From assembly GCA_020746105.1 (NCBI GenBank), contig CM036658.1, positions 32,265,099 to 32,329,098 of the forward strand: a stretch of 64,000 nucleotides of DNA. Direction: 5' to 3'. This stretch comes from Trogon surrucura. Its lineage: Eukaryota > Chordata > Aves > Trogoniformes > Trogonidae. Shown piece by piece: positions 35,201 to 46,800 of this stretch. Position numbers and translations under genes: made by a program. Position 1 is the first letter of the stretch. Each line of letters starts with the position of its first letter. The notes beneath the pieces are model-generated. The model was not told the DNA's origin, made no database searches, and saw only the letters and a program-made list of their open reading frames with translations.

Positions 35201-38200
35201 TACAGAGCACAGACAATTCTGGTGTCAGAATAACCTCCTCAAAACCGAAGTTCAAAGCAGTATGAAAGAGACAAAACACTCTCAAGAACAATGAGGAGAA
35301 AGTGTCATATGATGTTGCATGGCTTGAAATATGTCTAAATGTAAATGAAACCATTAACCAGGAAGCTTTCATGAAAGAAGACAACTACGGTTACAGTCTG
35401 TAGGTAGTTTAAGCTCTAACTTTGCTTGCTTTTTACCAGGAAATACTTTTTATCTGCGATTTTATATAGGCAGTGCAACAGCTGATTAGTATTTAATCCA
35501 GTCTGAACCCTTAAATGATGATAGACTATCTTGTGCCCTTGGACTTTTGTGCTGCAGAGTATTCCCTTTGGTTTTCTCTGCAAATGGTGTTCTAGAATAA
35601 TACATGAGAATCTCCACTTTTCTTGAAAGAGTAGGTTTAGTCCACTGCCCTGTCAACTACTGCTTCAAAATGTAAACCAATACACAGCAGGCTATTACTT
35701 TTACTGCATTTTTCTTATAGATGTCTGGAGAACAGAACAGGCCATTAAATTGCTTATATGTAAATATGTACAAATGAACACACACAAGCTCTTTAGCCAG
35801 AAACATTTGCAGTTAACCTAAAGTAATCTTCCTTGTTACTTCTCCAAATCTGTAGGCTGGATCTTTGCTTTGTGGACAAGAATAGGTTACATTTTTGTGG
35901 AGGAGGATGGACATGTTTTGCAGGCTCAGACAGGCTCTGAATACTAACTCACGGGTTCAACCTATATATGCATCTTGCAAGACTATCTTTTTCTATCTCT
36001 TTATGAGCAAAATCGTGTCCTCTTGTCATTCATCGTGGCACACCCTGCAATGTTTCTGAAGACTTGGATTTGTTATTTTGTTCCTGCAGAGACAGGATTT
36101 CTACGGGGGAACAGTGAATCTTTGGGAAAAAGACAGTCATATCAGAGTATTTCTGTTTAGGCTGATGATGAGGGATGTATCTTGATGCTGGTGGAACATC
36201 GTGTCATTAATACTGCTTAAACAGTATTTTTTAGATTTCTAAAATGGAAAAGTTATTATCTTTCCATAGTGTAAATCAAAGCTGCTCATGATGTCTTCAA
36301 TTTTTCCTGTGGTGTTTTACAGATTTTGTAAGGTCTGAAAATATTTTAGTTATTTTATATATTATGAATATATCTTTATATTATATATGTTAGTATTTCT
36401 CTTAAGAAAATGTTGATAACCTGAAAGTAATTCATATGCTGTAAACATTAATGTAAAGCCATCAAAATAAAGTCGTGGTCTGTAAACATGCACTTCAGTT
36501 CTTTCCAGTTAGAAATTATATAAGGGCTCCCCTGGATCAGAGATTCTCAGAAAATTATTTGTCTCTCCTGCACCATGTTATCTTTCCCAGCGTCATGACT
36601 TTCTTCACAACCTTTCTCAAGTCCTGGTCCTCCTCAACACTTTACATCCTTGCAACCCCAGGGCTACTCACTGAGCCTGTCAGGTGCTGTAACATTTCCT
36701 TTGCTACTGCTGGCAACCCCAAAACATGCCCGTGCGTGAAGGTTATTTTTCATGTTTAATGAAGTGCCATGATTATACTGGAATTTCTAGTGTTTGCCAT
36801 GATGTTAAAGAGTCACCTTGTCTGACATTGTAAATGAACTGTATTTGCAAAGTAAATATTTTCTCAAAGGTTTCAGTTCCCAAAGAGCAAATTTGAAACT
36901 GTCTGGTGTTCAGATGTACTTGAATGTAATTTATACAAATGCTCACCGAACCATGTGCACTATTCTGCAATATTCTTCAAACTGAGAGCCAAAATTTTAG
37001 CTTCTTCTCTGTGTTTAGACTAAGCCACATAATTGTAGTCACCTAAGTGCCACTTTATAACTATGACATTTATCTCAGTAACTAGTAACAGTGACTATAG
37101 ACATTCCATTCTGTGCATGTACCAGCCAGTCCATATTCTACAGGACTCTGGAGTCTAAAGTTTGACATCTGGTAGGAAGAGCATGATGCAGATGAAAGCA
37201 TTGTGCTGAGTTATATGAGAACTATATACAAATCCAAGTGCTGATCAGCTGTGGGGCAAGAGGGTGCAGCTGGCTACTCTTCAAGTAACCCACACAAAAG
37301 TTGCAAGTGGAGGATGGTGGCCCATACAAGAAGATGAGCTTTATCCAAATAATCTCATTTCTCCATCTGTCAAATGAGGAGAAGTAGTAGCTTTGTTCAC
37401 AGTGGCATTGTGAAATACAGACATTAGTTTCTTGTAAGGTACTTGGAAGTACTCTGATTGAAGATGCCATGGAAGTGCAAATTATTTATTATGTCTAGAG
37501 ATTTTACATACCTGTGGGCTCAGCTGGCACAGAATAAACGATGTGTTACTAGCACAGGCCAATTAACTGATTTTAAATGTGTATAACAGACAAAACACAC
37601 TGCCTTTAATGTATGTTAAAATAACTTAGTTTCAGCCTGATTTTGCTCTCTATTTTCAAATGGGTAGGTGATGTGACCCTGTAAACTTTTATCCCTCCAA
37701 GGTATCTGTCTTGTTAATTTATTTTTTTTTAAGCACTTAAGGTTGGAAACTATCTGAGAGACAATCTACTCTCTCATTCTATTATTTTCTTTACAATTTT
37801 TCTTCCTAAAAATAGGAAGAGTTTTATTTATTGGGAAGTGGTGCATTACTTTTCCCCATTAAAACCTGTTTAAAAATACTTGGTTTCATGGTTTTGTAAC
37901 TTTGGTCTTTCCCCTGAAAATTCACTGACTTCTCATTGAATCTATTGTGTAATTACCAGGCTTGTTAAAAGAAAAAAAATCCACAGATAAAAATAATTTA
38001 CTAAAACTTTAAAGACTGTGACAAATAAATATAACCACTGTTTTCACTCTGATCAAGGGCCTGTCTAAAGACTGCCAGTATAAATCTATTCCCATCACAG
38101 ACTGCAAAATGACCTTTGGTAGTTACTCTGTTTTGTTTGAGAAGAAATCCTCAATGCGTCTCTGGAAGCACAGGCAGCTCTTTATATTCCTTTGGGCAGA

Positions 38201-39317
38201 TGTTAACAGGTGTGTCTTCCAGCTTTCAGATTCGCTGTATGGCGTGCAGATTGCTTTGGCATGATGGTAAACTAATCACCATGGGGGAAGAGACTTTCTA
38301 CTTTCCTAGACCTGATTAAAAATAGTTTTTCATAAAAGGTCTTTTAAAGAAAGCTTCCTCAGGTGTAGGTAAAAGGAAGTCCTATAACACAGGTAAGCTT
38401 AGTTGTAGAAGTGGTGGCAGTTCCTGTTTGCCAAATGCGTTTCTTTCCTTCACGCACTACAGACTTCCCTTCGAAACATGCTGTAATCAACTAATATAAA
38501 TTATGACCCACCACTTTTCACATAAACCACAATGACATATCCCTACTCCCATTAAGGCAGTAGAGATGCCTGAAGCATGGCTGCTTCCACAGTCTTGTTA
38601 CTGAGCGGGGAACAAGCAAGTTGTGAAACATCTTAAAACAAGTAGCCATTAAGAGCCATTAACGGGGAAATGTAAACATTACAGAGAGCAGTGAAAAGGG
38701 GGATATTTGGGTGACAAGTGCTCAGAGTGTGAAAAGGACCAGGAAGGAAGGTGGCATGCATCTTGGAATGGTACCTGCCATGCCACTGTCTATAGACTGC
38801 TCTCTTAACAGACAGTTTGGCAGCCGTTGGTTTTATTTTCACAAACATGGAGTCCTCTCTTGTCACTACTTAGTATGTGACACAAGTAACTGCAAATGAA
38901 AGGAAACAAATAGAATACTACAGTTAAGCAGAAGACTTTCCTTATGTAGAGTCCTTCCACTTACCAGCCTTGGCAATGAGCCTCAGTATGTATTTCGTAT
39001 CACGACACCATGCTGAAATGCTGACAGAAATGGAGATTCTGTTTTCAGATAGTATCAGCATTCCTGGCGTAGGCTTTAAGTCTCAGAAAAGCAACTCAGT
39101 GTGTTGTTTGCTGAATTATGCTCTTTGTTAATATGTTTCAACACAGAGTAGACCTTGAAAACACGAACTGTTTATTTGCAAGGTGTTTTAGACATTTACA
39201 TACTTCACAGAAAGAGCAAATTTGACAGGATACACTTTTGCGTAGGTTTGAGTTGTGATACTAATAAACTATTTTTACAGGGAATAGAGAAGAATCAAAG
39301 ACCCCAGGACCCTCTGA
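29253..39317. other. Unassigned 10 kb, transposon-poor, no gene seen
   Basis: No CR1 tail, LTR terminus or tRNA-like box was found across this 10 kb. Open frames are short (none above about 96 codons) and lack domains. The composition is AT-rich with TAAT and ATTA motifs in stretches such as 34010-34080. Such a repeat-poor block may be long-intron or regulatory sequence, but nothing in the window proves it. Confidence 0.5.
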
Positions 39318-39600
39318 TTTCCTTCCTTCCCTCCTTCCCTCCTTCCCTCCTTCCCTCCTTCCTTCCTTCCTTCCTTCCTTCCTTCCTTCCTTCCTTCCTT
39401 CCTTCCTTCCTTCCTTCCTTCCTTCCTTCCTTCCTTCCTTCTTCCCTTCCTCCCTCCCTTCCTCCCTCCCTTCCTCCCTCCCTTCCTTCCTTCCTCCCTT
39501 CCTTCCTTCCTTCCTTCCTCCCTCCCTCCCTCCCTTCCCTCCTTTTCCCATTTCCCCCTTCCTTCCTTCCTTTCCTTCCCCTATGTCCCCCTTCCCACAG
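39318..39600 (+). repeat. (CCTT)n/(CCCTT)n polypyrimidine tract
   Basis: From 39318 to 39549 the plus strand is 232 consecutive pyrimidines. The core 39357-39440 is pure ttcc repeat, flanked by ccctcc and cttccctcc variants. After one A it resumes as 39551-39582. The stretch ends in cccccttcccacag (39587-39600), which has the form of a 3' splice acceptor. The complementary strand is all purine. Open frames across it (plus 39155-39790, minus 39261-39551) are repeat translations (PSFLPSFL and GRKEGRKE), not genes. Confidence 0.95.
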
Positions 39601-41289
39601 CTATGATTTTCAGCATGCTACTAGGGAAACTGCAGCTCAGTTTTTGGCATGCAGCACAAAACAGCGGACAGAAAGCTACTGGAGGAGTGTCAGGGTATCT
39701 AAGCCTACATTGCCATGGCTGCAGGCCTTGCCTGCCTTCCCAATTCTGGCAGATGTGCAACTCCATCTCTCTGTCCAACTTTTCCTGTGAGCTTGAGGAT
39801 TCAGTAGTACCTGGGCATTTCAGTTGAAATTAAGTTATGAGGGGGCTGACTATAGACAGACTCACCCTCATCTATTAATCCCTAAACATGTAACAAGGAT
39901 TGATGCTACCAGAGTTTGTATTTCCCTTCTCTGACTCTGTAATGAGGAACAGTGTCCAGTGAGTCCACTGATACCGTTACACAGATCTTCAAAGTCTTTT
40001 TTTGGCTGTTGTTTCCCAGTAGACTACAGCCTTTTGTCCCTTTCTTCTGGGAAGTCTGTCTCAGTGCTATTTTCTGGCTTCAGGATCAGAGCACATGGGA
40101 TTTCTTCACACAAAGTGATTTGTGCAAGTTAAGGTCTAGCCCTGGCACCAACATGTCTAAATGCTCTTTAGTTTCCCCGACTTTTCTCATCATTTAGATT
40201 ATGCAAATTCAGGTTCCACAGACTTTCTTTAGAACCACAAATTTATGCAAATATTTTTCTCTTTCTGGGAGTTAGTTGTTTGGTTTTAGAGTCCATCTTT
40301 CTGAGTTTTTCCATTCATCTTTTACAATTCATCGTGAGAACTTTTTGGGGCTGCCCTGTAATTGTTAAATGTACTACTGTAGCCACTAGACAAAGACCAC
40401 TACAAGCAAAAGCAAATCCAAATTCTAATCCAGTGTGCAACCTTAGGATAACATCCTAGGTTTTAAGAGTACTATTTTTTAAGAGTACCTCAGCACTTCA
40501 GGGATGTAGTGGAACTTTGAGGAATTCTGGGTTTGTTAGCTTAGGTAGTTTTTTTAGGAAGGGCTCACACATATTCTTCCTGTGGGATAAGAGTCGAGCG
40601 TTTGAGCATCTGACAGTTTAAACAAAGCTCCTGCCTCATTGTGTGGAGAAGGTAGGCAGTAGCACTTAGCAAGCACACACAATAGTAACATTTTCTGCAT
40701 AGTTCCTATTTTGCTATAGAAAAGTTGACTCAGTAATTTCACTGATTAAGATGCCAATATGGGAAACCCTAAGAAGTGGGTCTAAATACTTTTCCCTGTT
40801 CATGTTTTATGCTCCACCAGGACTGCATTAGTCTCAGGAACCTGTTGTCTATTCAGAGACAATATAACAATCTATTTTACTCCAGAGGGAGCAGAATGGG
40901 GTAATCAAATACGGGACAACTTGCAGAGATGGTGGATACGCGCAGATATTTTTGCCACCAGGAGACAAGGAAAAGTTGAGTACTCTCCGCTCTAGGAAAA
41001 TCAATGAGATTTATGTTGTGCACCTTGTAATATGCTCTAGCAAAGCTAATCCTTTTCAGAAAGCTGGTTCCTCCCTCGTTTAAAATGGACACCTACAATT
41101 AATGCTCTATTTTGAACACTTTGATTTCACCATGACCTACCTTTCCCCATCTAAGACGAGGAAAAAAACACTTCATCTGATGGAGATTATAAGGATAAAG
41201 GCAGTGCTTACAAAGCTCTCAGAAAATGCAGTGAGGAGAATTATAGAAAAATCTATGAGGAAAATAATGGTTCTGCACTGAGTACGGGG
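39601..41289. other. Unassigned 1.7 kb, no gene seen
   Basis: Ordinary sequence directly after the pyrimidine tract. No recognisable repeat or gene. Confidence 0.45.
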
Positions 41290-41620
41290 ATTGACTGGCA
41301 TCTAATAAAAGTAAGACTGATGACTACAAATTACGAGACTGCTGTCCAGCCCGAGAACTGAAGAAGACAGGATGTTACAAGGGGGGGAAGTATATAGAAT
41401 TATATTGTCAAAAACTGCATAAAAGTCGAGTGCTGAGTGACTGTGCTTTTACCATTGAAACCTTATTGTTAAAACCTTACTGTGGTCAGCAGGAAAGAGT
41501 TGCTTCAGATCTCAAGGAGCCTGTGGCTTGAATCTGGAGGATCAAGCTGGGGATCCCAAACAGACGTATCCAAGTGAGATGCCAATGTATGGTGCCACTG
41601 GTGCCACATCGTGCCCATGT
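41290..41620 (+). mobile_element. Possible ERV LTR fragment
   Basis: A TATA-like gcataaaagtcgagtgctga (around 41418) is followed by tgactgtgcttttaccattg, actgtggtcagcaggaaaga and gctggggatcccaaac, an order that recalls an avian LTR promoter and downstream region. Boundaries are not visible, TG...CA ends and target duplications were not found. This could be chance. Limits given are approximate. Confidence 0.35.
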
Positions 41621-42394
41621 GCTGCTGTTTCACTGTGGGTGGAAAAATAGTGCAGGAACCTTGAGCTCAAAGAGAAATTTCAAACCTTTGTCTTAGTCTT
41701 ATGGTGAATATATCCGGACAGGTTCTGTATGCAAATACGACCACTGCAAATGGACCATGAACTTAAAATTTATTTTGGAAATTTTAGGAGTCTTTGGGAT
41801 TGATTCAATCACTTTGTGTTTCACTTAGTAAAAAAAGAGTAAGATTATGTCCAAACACTTGAGAAAAAAAAATTCTTACATGTCATCAATAGTTGGGAAA
41901 TTAAAGCCCATGTAAATTGTTTGTTTAAATGTAACTTAAAAAAAAAAAAAAAGCTTTTGAAACAGCATCAAGGGGAGGTAAAAAAGACAGAGTGCCCTGC
42001 CTGCATCAGCTTTTCCTCTTGACATCAGCAGAAGCCAACAGAGTTGCCTTTCTGAGTATCAGCAGCAAAAAAAGTCAGGCCACAGTTCTGTTAGGGTAGA
42101 TGAAAAAAGTAATTTACAGCCTTTAGTGATGCATATTTTATCACATGCTGAGGAGAAGATGTAGTAGGCCCATAGCACTGTAATAGCATAAAAAGACTTA
42201 CTCAGTAAGTCCCAAAAATAAATAGAGCTAATTAATACTCTGGTATAAATGTCATGATGCAAATTTTAGCCAGAATAAAGGATCAAGTAAAAGTTTTAAA
42301 TAGAAGTGAAATATTCCAAAAATATATAAATATATTTGCTCGTACTAAGGAGTCAGGGAGTCAGGTGTGATTCATACATAGTGGAAATAGTGTG
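41621..42394. other. Unassigned 0.8 kb spacer
   Basis: AT-rich with a 15-A run near 41938-41953. No feature supported. Confidence 0.45.
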
Positions 42395-42726
42395 TGTAGT
42401 GGGTTGGCCCTGGCTAGATCCCAGGCTCCCACCAAAGCCACTCTATCACTCCCCTCCTCAGCTGGACAGGGGATAGAAAATACAATGAAAAGCTTGCTGG
42501 TTGAGATAAGGACAGGGAGACATTACTCAACAAGTAATGCCACTAGCAAAACAGACTGACTTGGGGAAAACGTTTTAATTTATGACCAATCAAGTCAGAA
42601 TAAGGTAATGAAAAATAAAACCAAATCTTAAAAACCCTTGCCCCCACCTCTCATTTCTTCCTGGGCTCAACTTCATTCCCTATTTTCTCTAGCTCCTACC
42701 CAGCAGGGCAGGCAGATGGGAAATTC

Positions 42727-42864
42727 ACCATTGTGATTCACCATCCCTGCAGGTATTGTGTTGATTCAGTCCTCAGGGAAATGGAGACCTGGCAGTGCTA
42801 TGTCTGTGGTCAGACTCAATGGTCTTAAAGGTCTCTTCCAACCAAAGAGATTCTGTCATTCTGT
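42727..42864 (+). mobile_element. Small sense CR1 3' fragment nested in the LTR
   Basis: About 138 bp: catccctgcaggtattg (C-terminal ORF2 block), a 3' UTR with actcaatggtcttaaagg and ctcttccaacc, and a decayed tail (gattctgtcattctgtgg). LTR sequence on both sides joins cleanly when it is removed. The CAATGGTCTTAAAGG form of the 3' UTR marks a subfamily different from CR1-A/D/G and CR1-F/H/I. Coding content is too short to matter. Confidence 0.82.
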
Positions 42865-42954
42865 GGAATGAGGGTTGTGATCAGTTCTTCTCATCTCATG
42901 TTGTCTCTGCCACTCATTCCTTTTGAGAAGGACTTCTCACACTCTTCCCCTGTT

Positions 42955-43290
42955 CCAGAGTGGGGTCTCTCCCATGGGATACACTTGTCCACAAACTTCT
43001 CCAATGTCAGTCCTTCCCACAGGATGAAGTTCTTCATAAGTTGCTTCAACATGAGTCTTTTCCACAGGGTGCAATTCCTCAGGAACAGACTACTTCAGCA
43101 TGGGTCCCCCATGAGATCATAAGTCCTGCCAGAAAATTTGCTCCAGCATGGGCTCCTCTATCCAGGGGAGCATAAGTCCTGCCAGAAGCATGCTCCAGGA
43201 TGGGCTTCCCATGGGGTCACAGCCTCCTTCAGGCATCCATCTGTTCCAGCGAAGGGTACTCCACGAGTTCCAGGTGAACATCTGCTCATC
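42955..43290 (-). repeat. Degenerate tandem repeat inside the LTR
   Basis: About seven imperfect units of roughly 40-50 bp share a core like ctccagcatgggctcc followed by cacrgggt and a cctgcag/tcaggag-like part. Repeats of this type are seen in this LTR family. Copy number is estimated by eye. Confidence 0.6.
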
Positions 43291-43870
43291 TATGGGCTGT
43301 GGGCCTTACCATGGTATTCACCACAGGCTGCAGGGGTATGTCTGCTCTGGCACCTGGAGCCCCTTCTCCCTCTTCACTGAACTTAAATGTCTGCAAAATT
43401 CTTTCTTCCACATATTCTTACACTTCATCCCAGCTGCAATTGTGCAGGGCTTTTTTTTTCACTTTCTTAAACATGTCATCCAGAGATGCTACCACATTTG
43501 CTGATGGGTTTGGTCTTGGCCAGTGGAAGGTCCATCTTGGCGCCACTCGGCATTGGCTCTTTCAGATATGGGGGAAGCTTCCAGCAGCTTTTCACAGAAG
43601 CCATCTCTGTGCCCCGCTGGCTATCAAACTCTTGCAATGCAAACCAAATGGCTTTGTGTTTGGAGAGAGTATAGATTTACTGAGCTCAGGGCAGAGGAGG
43701 AGTGTATCAAATTTGTATCAGAATAGGGATTCCTGGTCATCATCTTCCACAGGGACATTCACAAAGGCTTTTCATTGTTACTTCTACAGTTCACAGATTA
43801 CCCTCCTGGTCCTTCAGGGGAATGAATGCAGGGAGCAGCTCCCCCACAACTCTCTAGTTGCATTCTAAAC

Positions 43871-46800
43871 TGTGATACCTCTCATACAGGAGGAGATGTT
43901 AACATACAGCTTTCCCAAGGAAGGAAGTAGAGGCAGAAGAGGAGCAGTGATTGCAGGAGGTAGAGCTTAATTCATTTTTCAAGGCTCATGTTACCGGTGC
44001 TGCCATTTATCTCACCAAGTCATGATGCCATAAGCCTTTCAGCTTTCTGAATCTATTATTTCAAAGACATTAATTGCTCATGTTTTTCTGAAGCTGAGAT
44101 TTCTCCTTTGGAAGAGTGCTTTAAAGTGCAGTTCCTTTGATACACACATACAATGCCTGCCTGAAGTAAAAAAGGAGAAAAACAGGAAAGAACAAAGTGT
44201 GAGGGTGTCCATATTCCCCTTCCGTTTGTGAAAATTGTCTCTGTGGGACAGAGAGGTGAGAGGGGAGAGGGGAGAGGGGGGAGAGAAGAGAGGAGAGGAA
44301 AACTTTTGCCCATACACTTAGAAAAATATTTTGTTTCTGGCCTTAGGCTTGGAAATCATTTCAGCTCTGTACCTTCTAGAAAGTACCATTGTCATTAAGA
44401 CACAAGCAGAAAAGGGCATGTAGTTCATCTTTTACATCCAAGTAATGCTGTTGAGAGCTTCACAAACATACAAAGGAGAAAATAGACCCCAAGGCTTTTA
44501 GTATACGGATGAAATATTCTTTCATTAATTGAATTTCAGTCAGTCTGGCTTATTTCTGAACCATTTAAAGTAAATTTTATAGCTTCAAGTACTTTTTATG
44601 CCTTGAGATCTCAAAATCAGTTGTGATTATTTAAATAATATTTGCAGCCAATTGTTCCTAAATGGAAATGAATTAGTTTTCCTCATTTAAAAAATATAGA
44701 AAACTAGATCAGGTTCCTTCATTTAGAAAAACAAATAATATGCATGCTTTTAATTTTACTTCTTTTTTTTTAGTATTAGGTATGCAACTATTGAAGGTTC
44801 CTTGCACTGAGTCATGGCCTTTTAACAAGTCATTTCTGACACAGTCAGGCCTAATGAATTCATAAAAAATCAGTGCAGTTTACTGTTATTAATGCTTTAA
44901 AATTATTCTGGCAATATTTTTCCTCCTAAATGCTTCATTAGTACTGTTGTATCTTCATGTGCCAGTGGTCATCAGCCATTATCTCTAGGCCTTGAGATGT
45001 AAGAAATGCTTAGTGAGAGAATTCAGAGCTTGTAATAAGATATCCTAGATAAATTTAAAGTATTAATTAGTGAAATTCATCACTTCTTACTTAGCATTGC
45101 ATAGATTTTTTTTTAAGTGGGCTCTTTTGTTTTCATTTTTCTGCCATCACTGAACATAGGTTTAAAATGCGTTCATTGTCTTGCTTGTAATCAAAATGTT
45201 TATCTCTATTTGGAACCTACTCTTAGAAATACTAATCTCCATATGGAAGATAAAAACATCCTTGATGGAATATGCCAAAAAGATTTCTCTCATGCCTTTC
45301 CTCTAGATTACGCCTCCAGAGATTGAAACCTTCATCAGTACCAAGGAAAGAGGGAATTTTTTCCTTAGAATAAAATTTTCATAGAAATCCTGTGTTCCGA
45401 CTTCAAAGGCTGCTTTTACCACCTCTCTCTCACAGGGATTTTGCTTGGCTCCATATGGGGATGAAACCCTTCCTTCAGGGAAACACAGTTGCACAAGAAA
45501 GGAGGGAGAACAGCTAGCGTCTTCCCCACTGTAAAGGGCTCTGACACCAGGAACACTTGCCCTACCCAGATAGACATTCAGATCAACTTTACTGTTCAGA
45601 GACAGGGAGAAGGGCTGGAAAGAAAAAAAAAAATGTATATCTGTTCTTCACGGCATCCTCACTAAGATTTTGTTTGGCTCAAGACTTTTGTGCAGCATTT
45701 ACAGAGTACGAGGAAGACACCGTCCACCTGAGTCAGAGTGTTTTCCACGTTGCTCTCAATGAATTCAGTGTAAATAAACTAAGGAGTTAGAAGGTCCATT
45801 TGCTATCGTGTTAGTTTATAATACAGGAAATGAAATTGTTACTTTTTCAACTTCATGAACATTTTAGGGAACAATCTATCCAGTGCAAGCTGGCAAATTG
45901 TTTGGTTCAGCATGCAAGTGCAATGAGTTTATCTCAGCATCAGTGACTGAACTGTGGTCTGAGACTGATTAGTCTGAGCAATCCCTTTGCAGATTTGAAT
46001 GATATAAGTGATTTGTGACTTAGAGAGAGGGAGCAATATCAGCAACACAACTCCCTAGAGCAACAAATAAGTTAACACAGAGGCAGTGAACTTATTCTAG
46101 ACTTCTTACTTTACCAGACTATTCACTGGTAGAAAAAAACCACTAATGAAGTATAGGTGACTGATGTATTTTGAAATAAATTCAAAAAAAACACATTAAT
46201 ATATGTGACATTACATTAAACTGAGGTTTCTTGCTGAAGCAGAGGTAACACAGAAGTCCTTTTCATACTCCTGTCAACAAATGTCATGTTTTGGAGCTTG
46301 GCAAAATTCACTTGCTTGAGTTACTACGGAATGAGAATATCCTTGACAATGGAATAAAAATGTGAAAAAAGCAGTAATGCAGAAGAAGTCTTAATAATGG
46401 AATGTCTTCCTCAGAATACGTTGCTTTTCTTGATCAGCACTACAAATAATTGAGTAACTTCTTGAGGTAATCATCCAAAGACTGTCTATAATATTAGAAA
46501 CCTTTTTTAAAAAAAAACCACTTAATAAACAGCTATAGTGAGTGGAGAGGAGATGTGCAGTTCTAGTCGAAAGGTCAGTAAACATAAATACAGTTTGGGG
46601 TTCAATCCTTCTGCTGTACTTTGCCAAAATTCGTATAATTATACTGTAGTGAATTGTTTTGCCAGGAGAATAAAGTACAGTTGATCTCCTCCTCCTTTCA
46701 GCATTAAATTTTAGATTAAAAATGCCAAAATGTAGTTGGCCATTAGGTAAAATGACACTGTAAAAGGTGGTAGTTGAGTCAAAGCTCACTTCCATAGCTT

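Larger units (their letters stand above)
42395..43870 (-). mobile_element. ERV LTR, antisense, with internal tandem repeats, split by a CR1 fragment
   Basis: The plus strand starts tgtagtgggttggccctggc at 42395, the reverse of an LTR 3' end. Clear blocks follow: gccactctatcactcccctc; gagataaggacagggagaca; cagactgacttggggaaaac; and cttcctgggctcaacttcat. After a CR1 insertion at about 42727-42864 the LTR resumes (gagggttgtgatcag, ttgtctctgccactc). The region 42955-43290 is a degenerate tandem array of about 40-50 bp units built on ctccagcatgggctcc-like cores. It continues to a CCAAT-box-like site in reverse (ctgatggg, 43501) and to about 43655; homology from 43655 to 43870 is less certain. The LTR AATAAA in the expected antisense site reads CATAAA. 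The TG-side end is unresolved. Open frames at 43148-43504 and 43299-43868 lie inside it and are chance. Confidence 0.72.

Noticed and set aside
37755..37800. A CR1-tail-like cattctattattttct
   Set aside because: No CR1 3' UTR beside it; a single octamer-like match in AT-rich DNA is expected by chance.
39261..39551. 96-codon minus-strand frame rich in GRKEGRKEG
   Set aside because: Purine-strand translation of the same repeat.
39155..39790. 211-codon plus-strand open frame rich in PSFLPSFLPS
   Set aside because: Translation of the polypyrimidine repeat. A repeat read without stops gives long frames by composition; no domain and no splice or start context.
43299..43868. 189-codon plus-strand frame
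   Set aside because: Lies within the antisense LTR, overlapping other-frame shadows; no retroviral or host domain.
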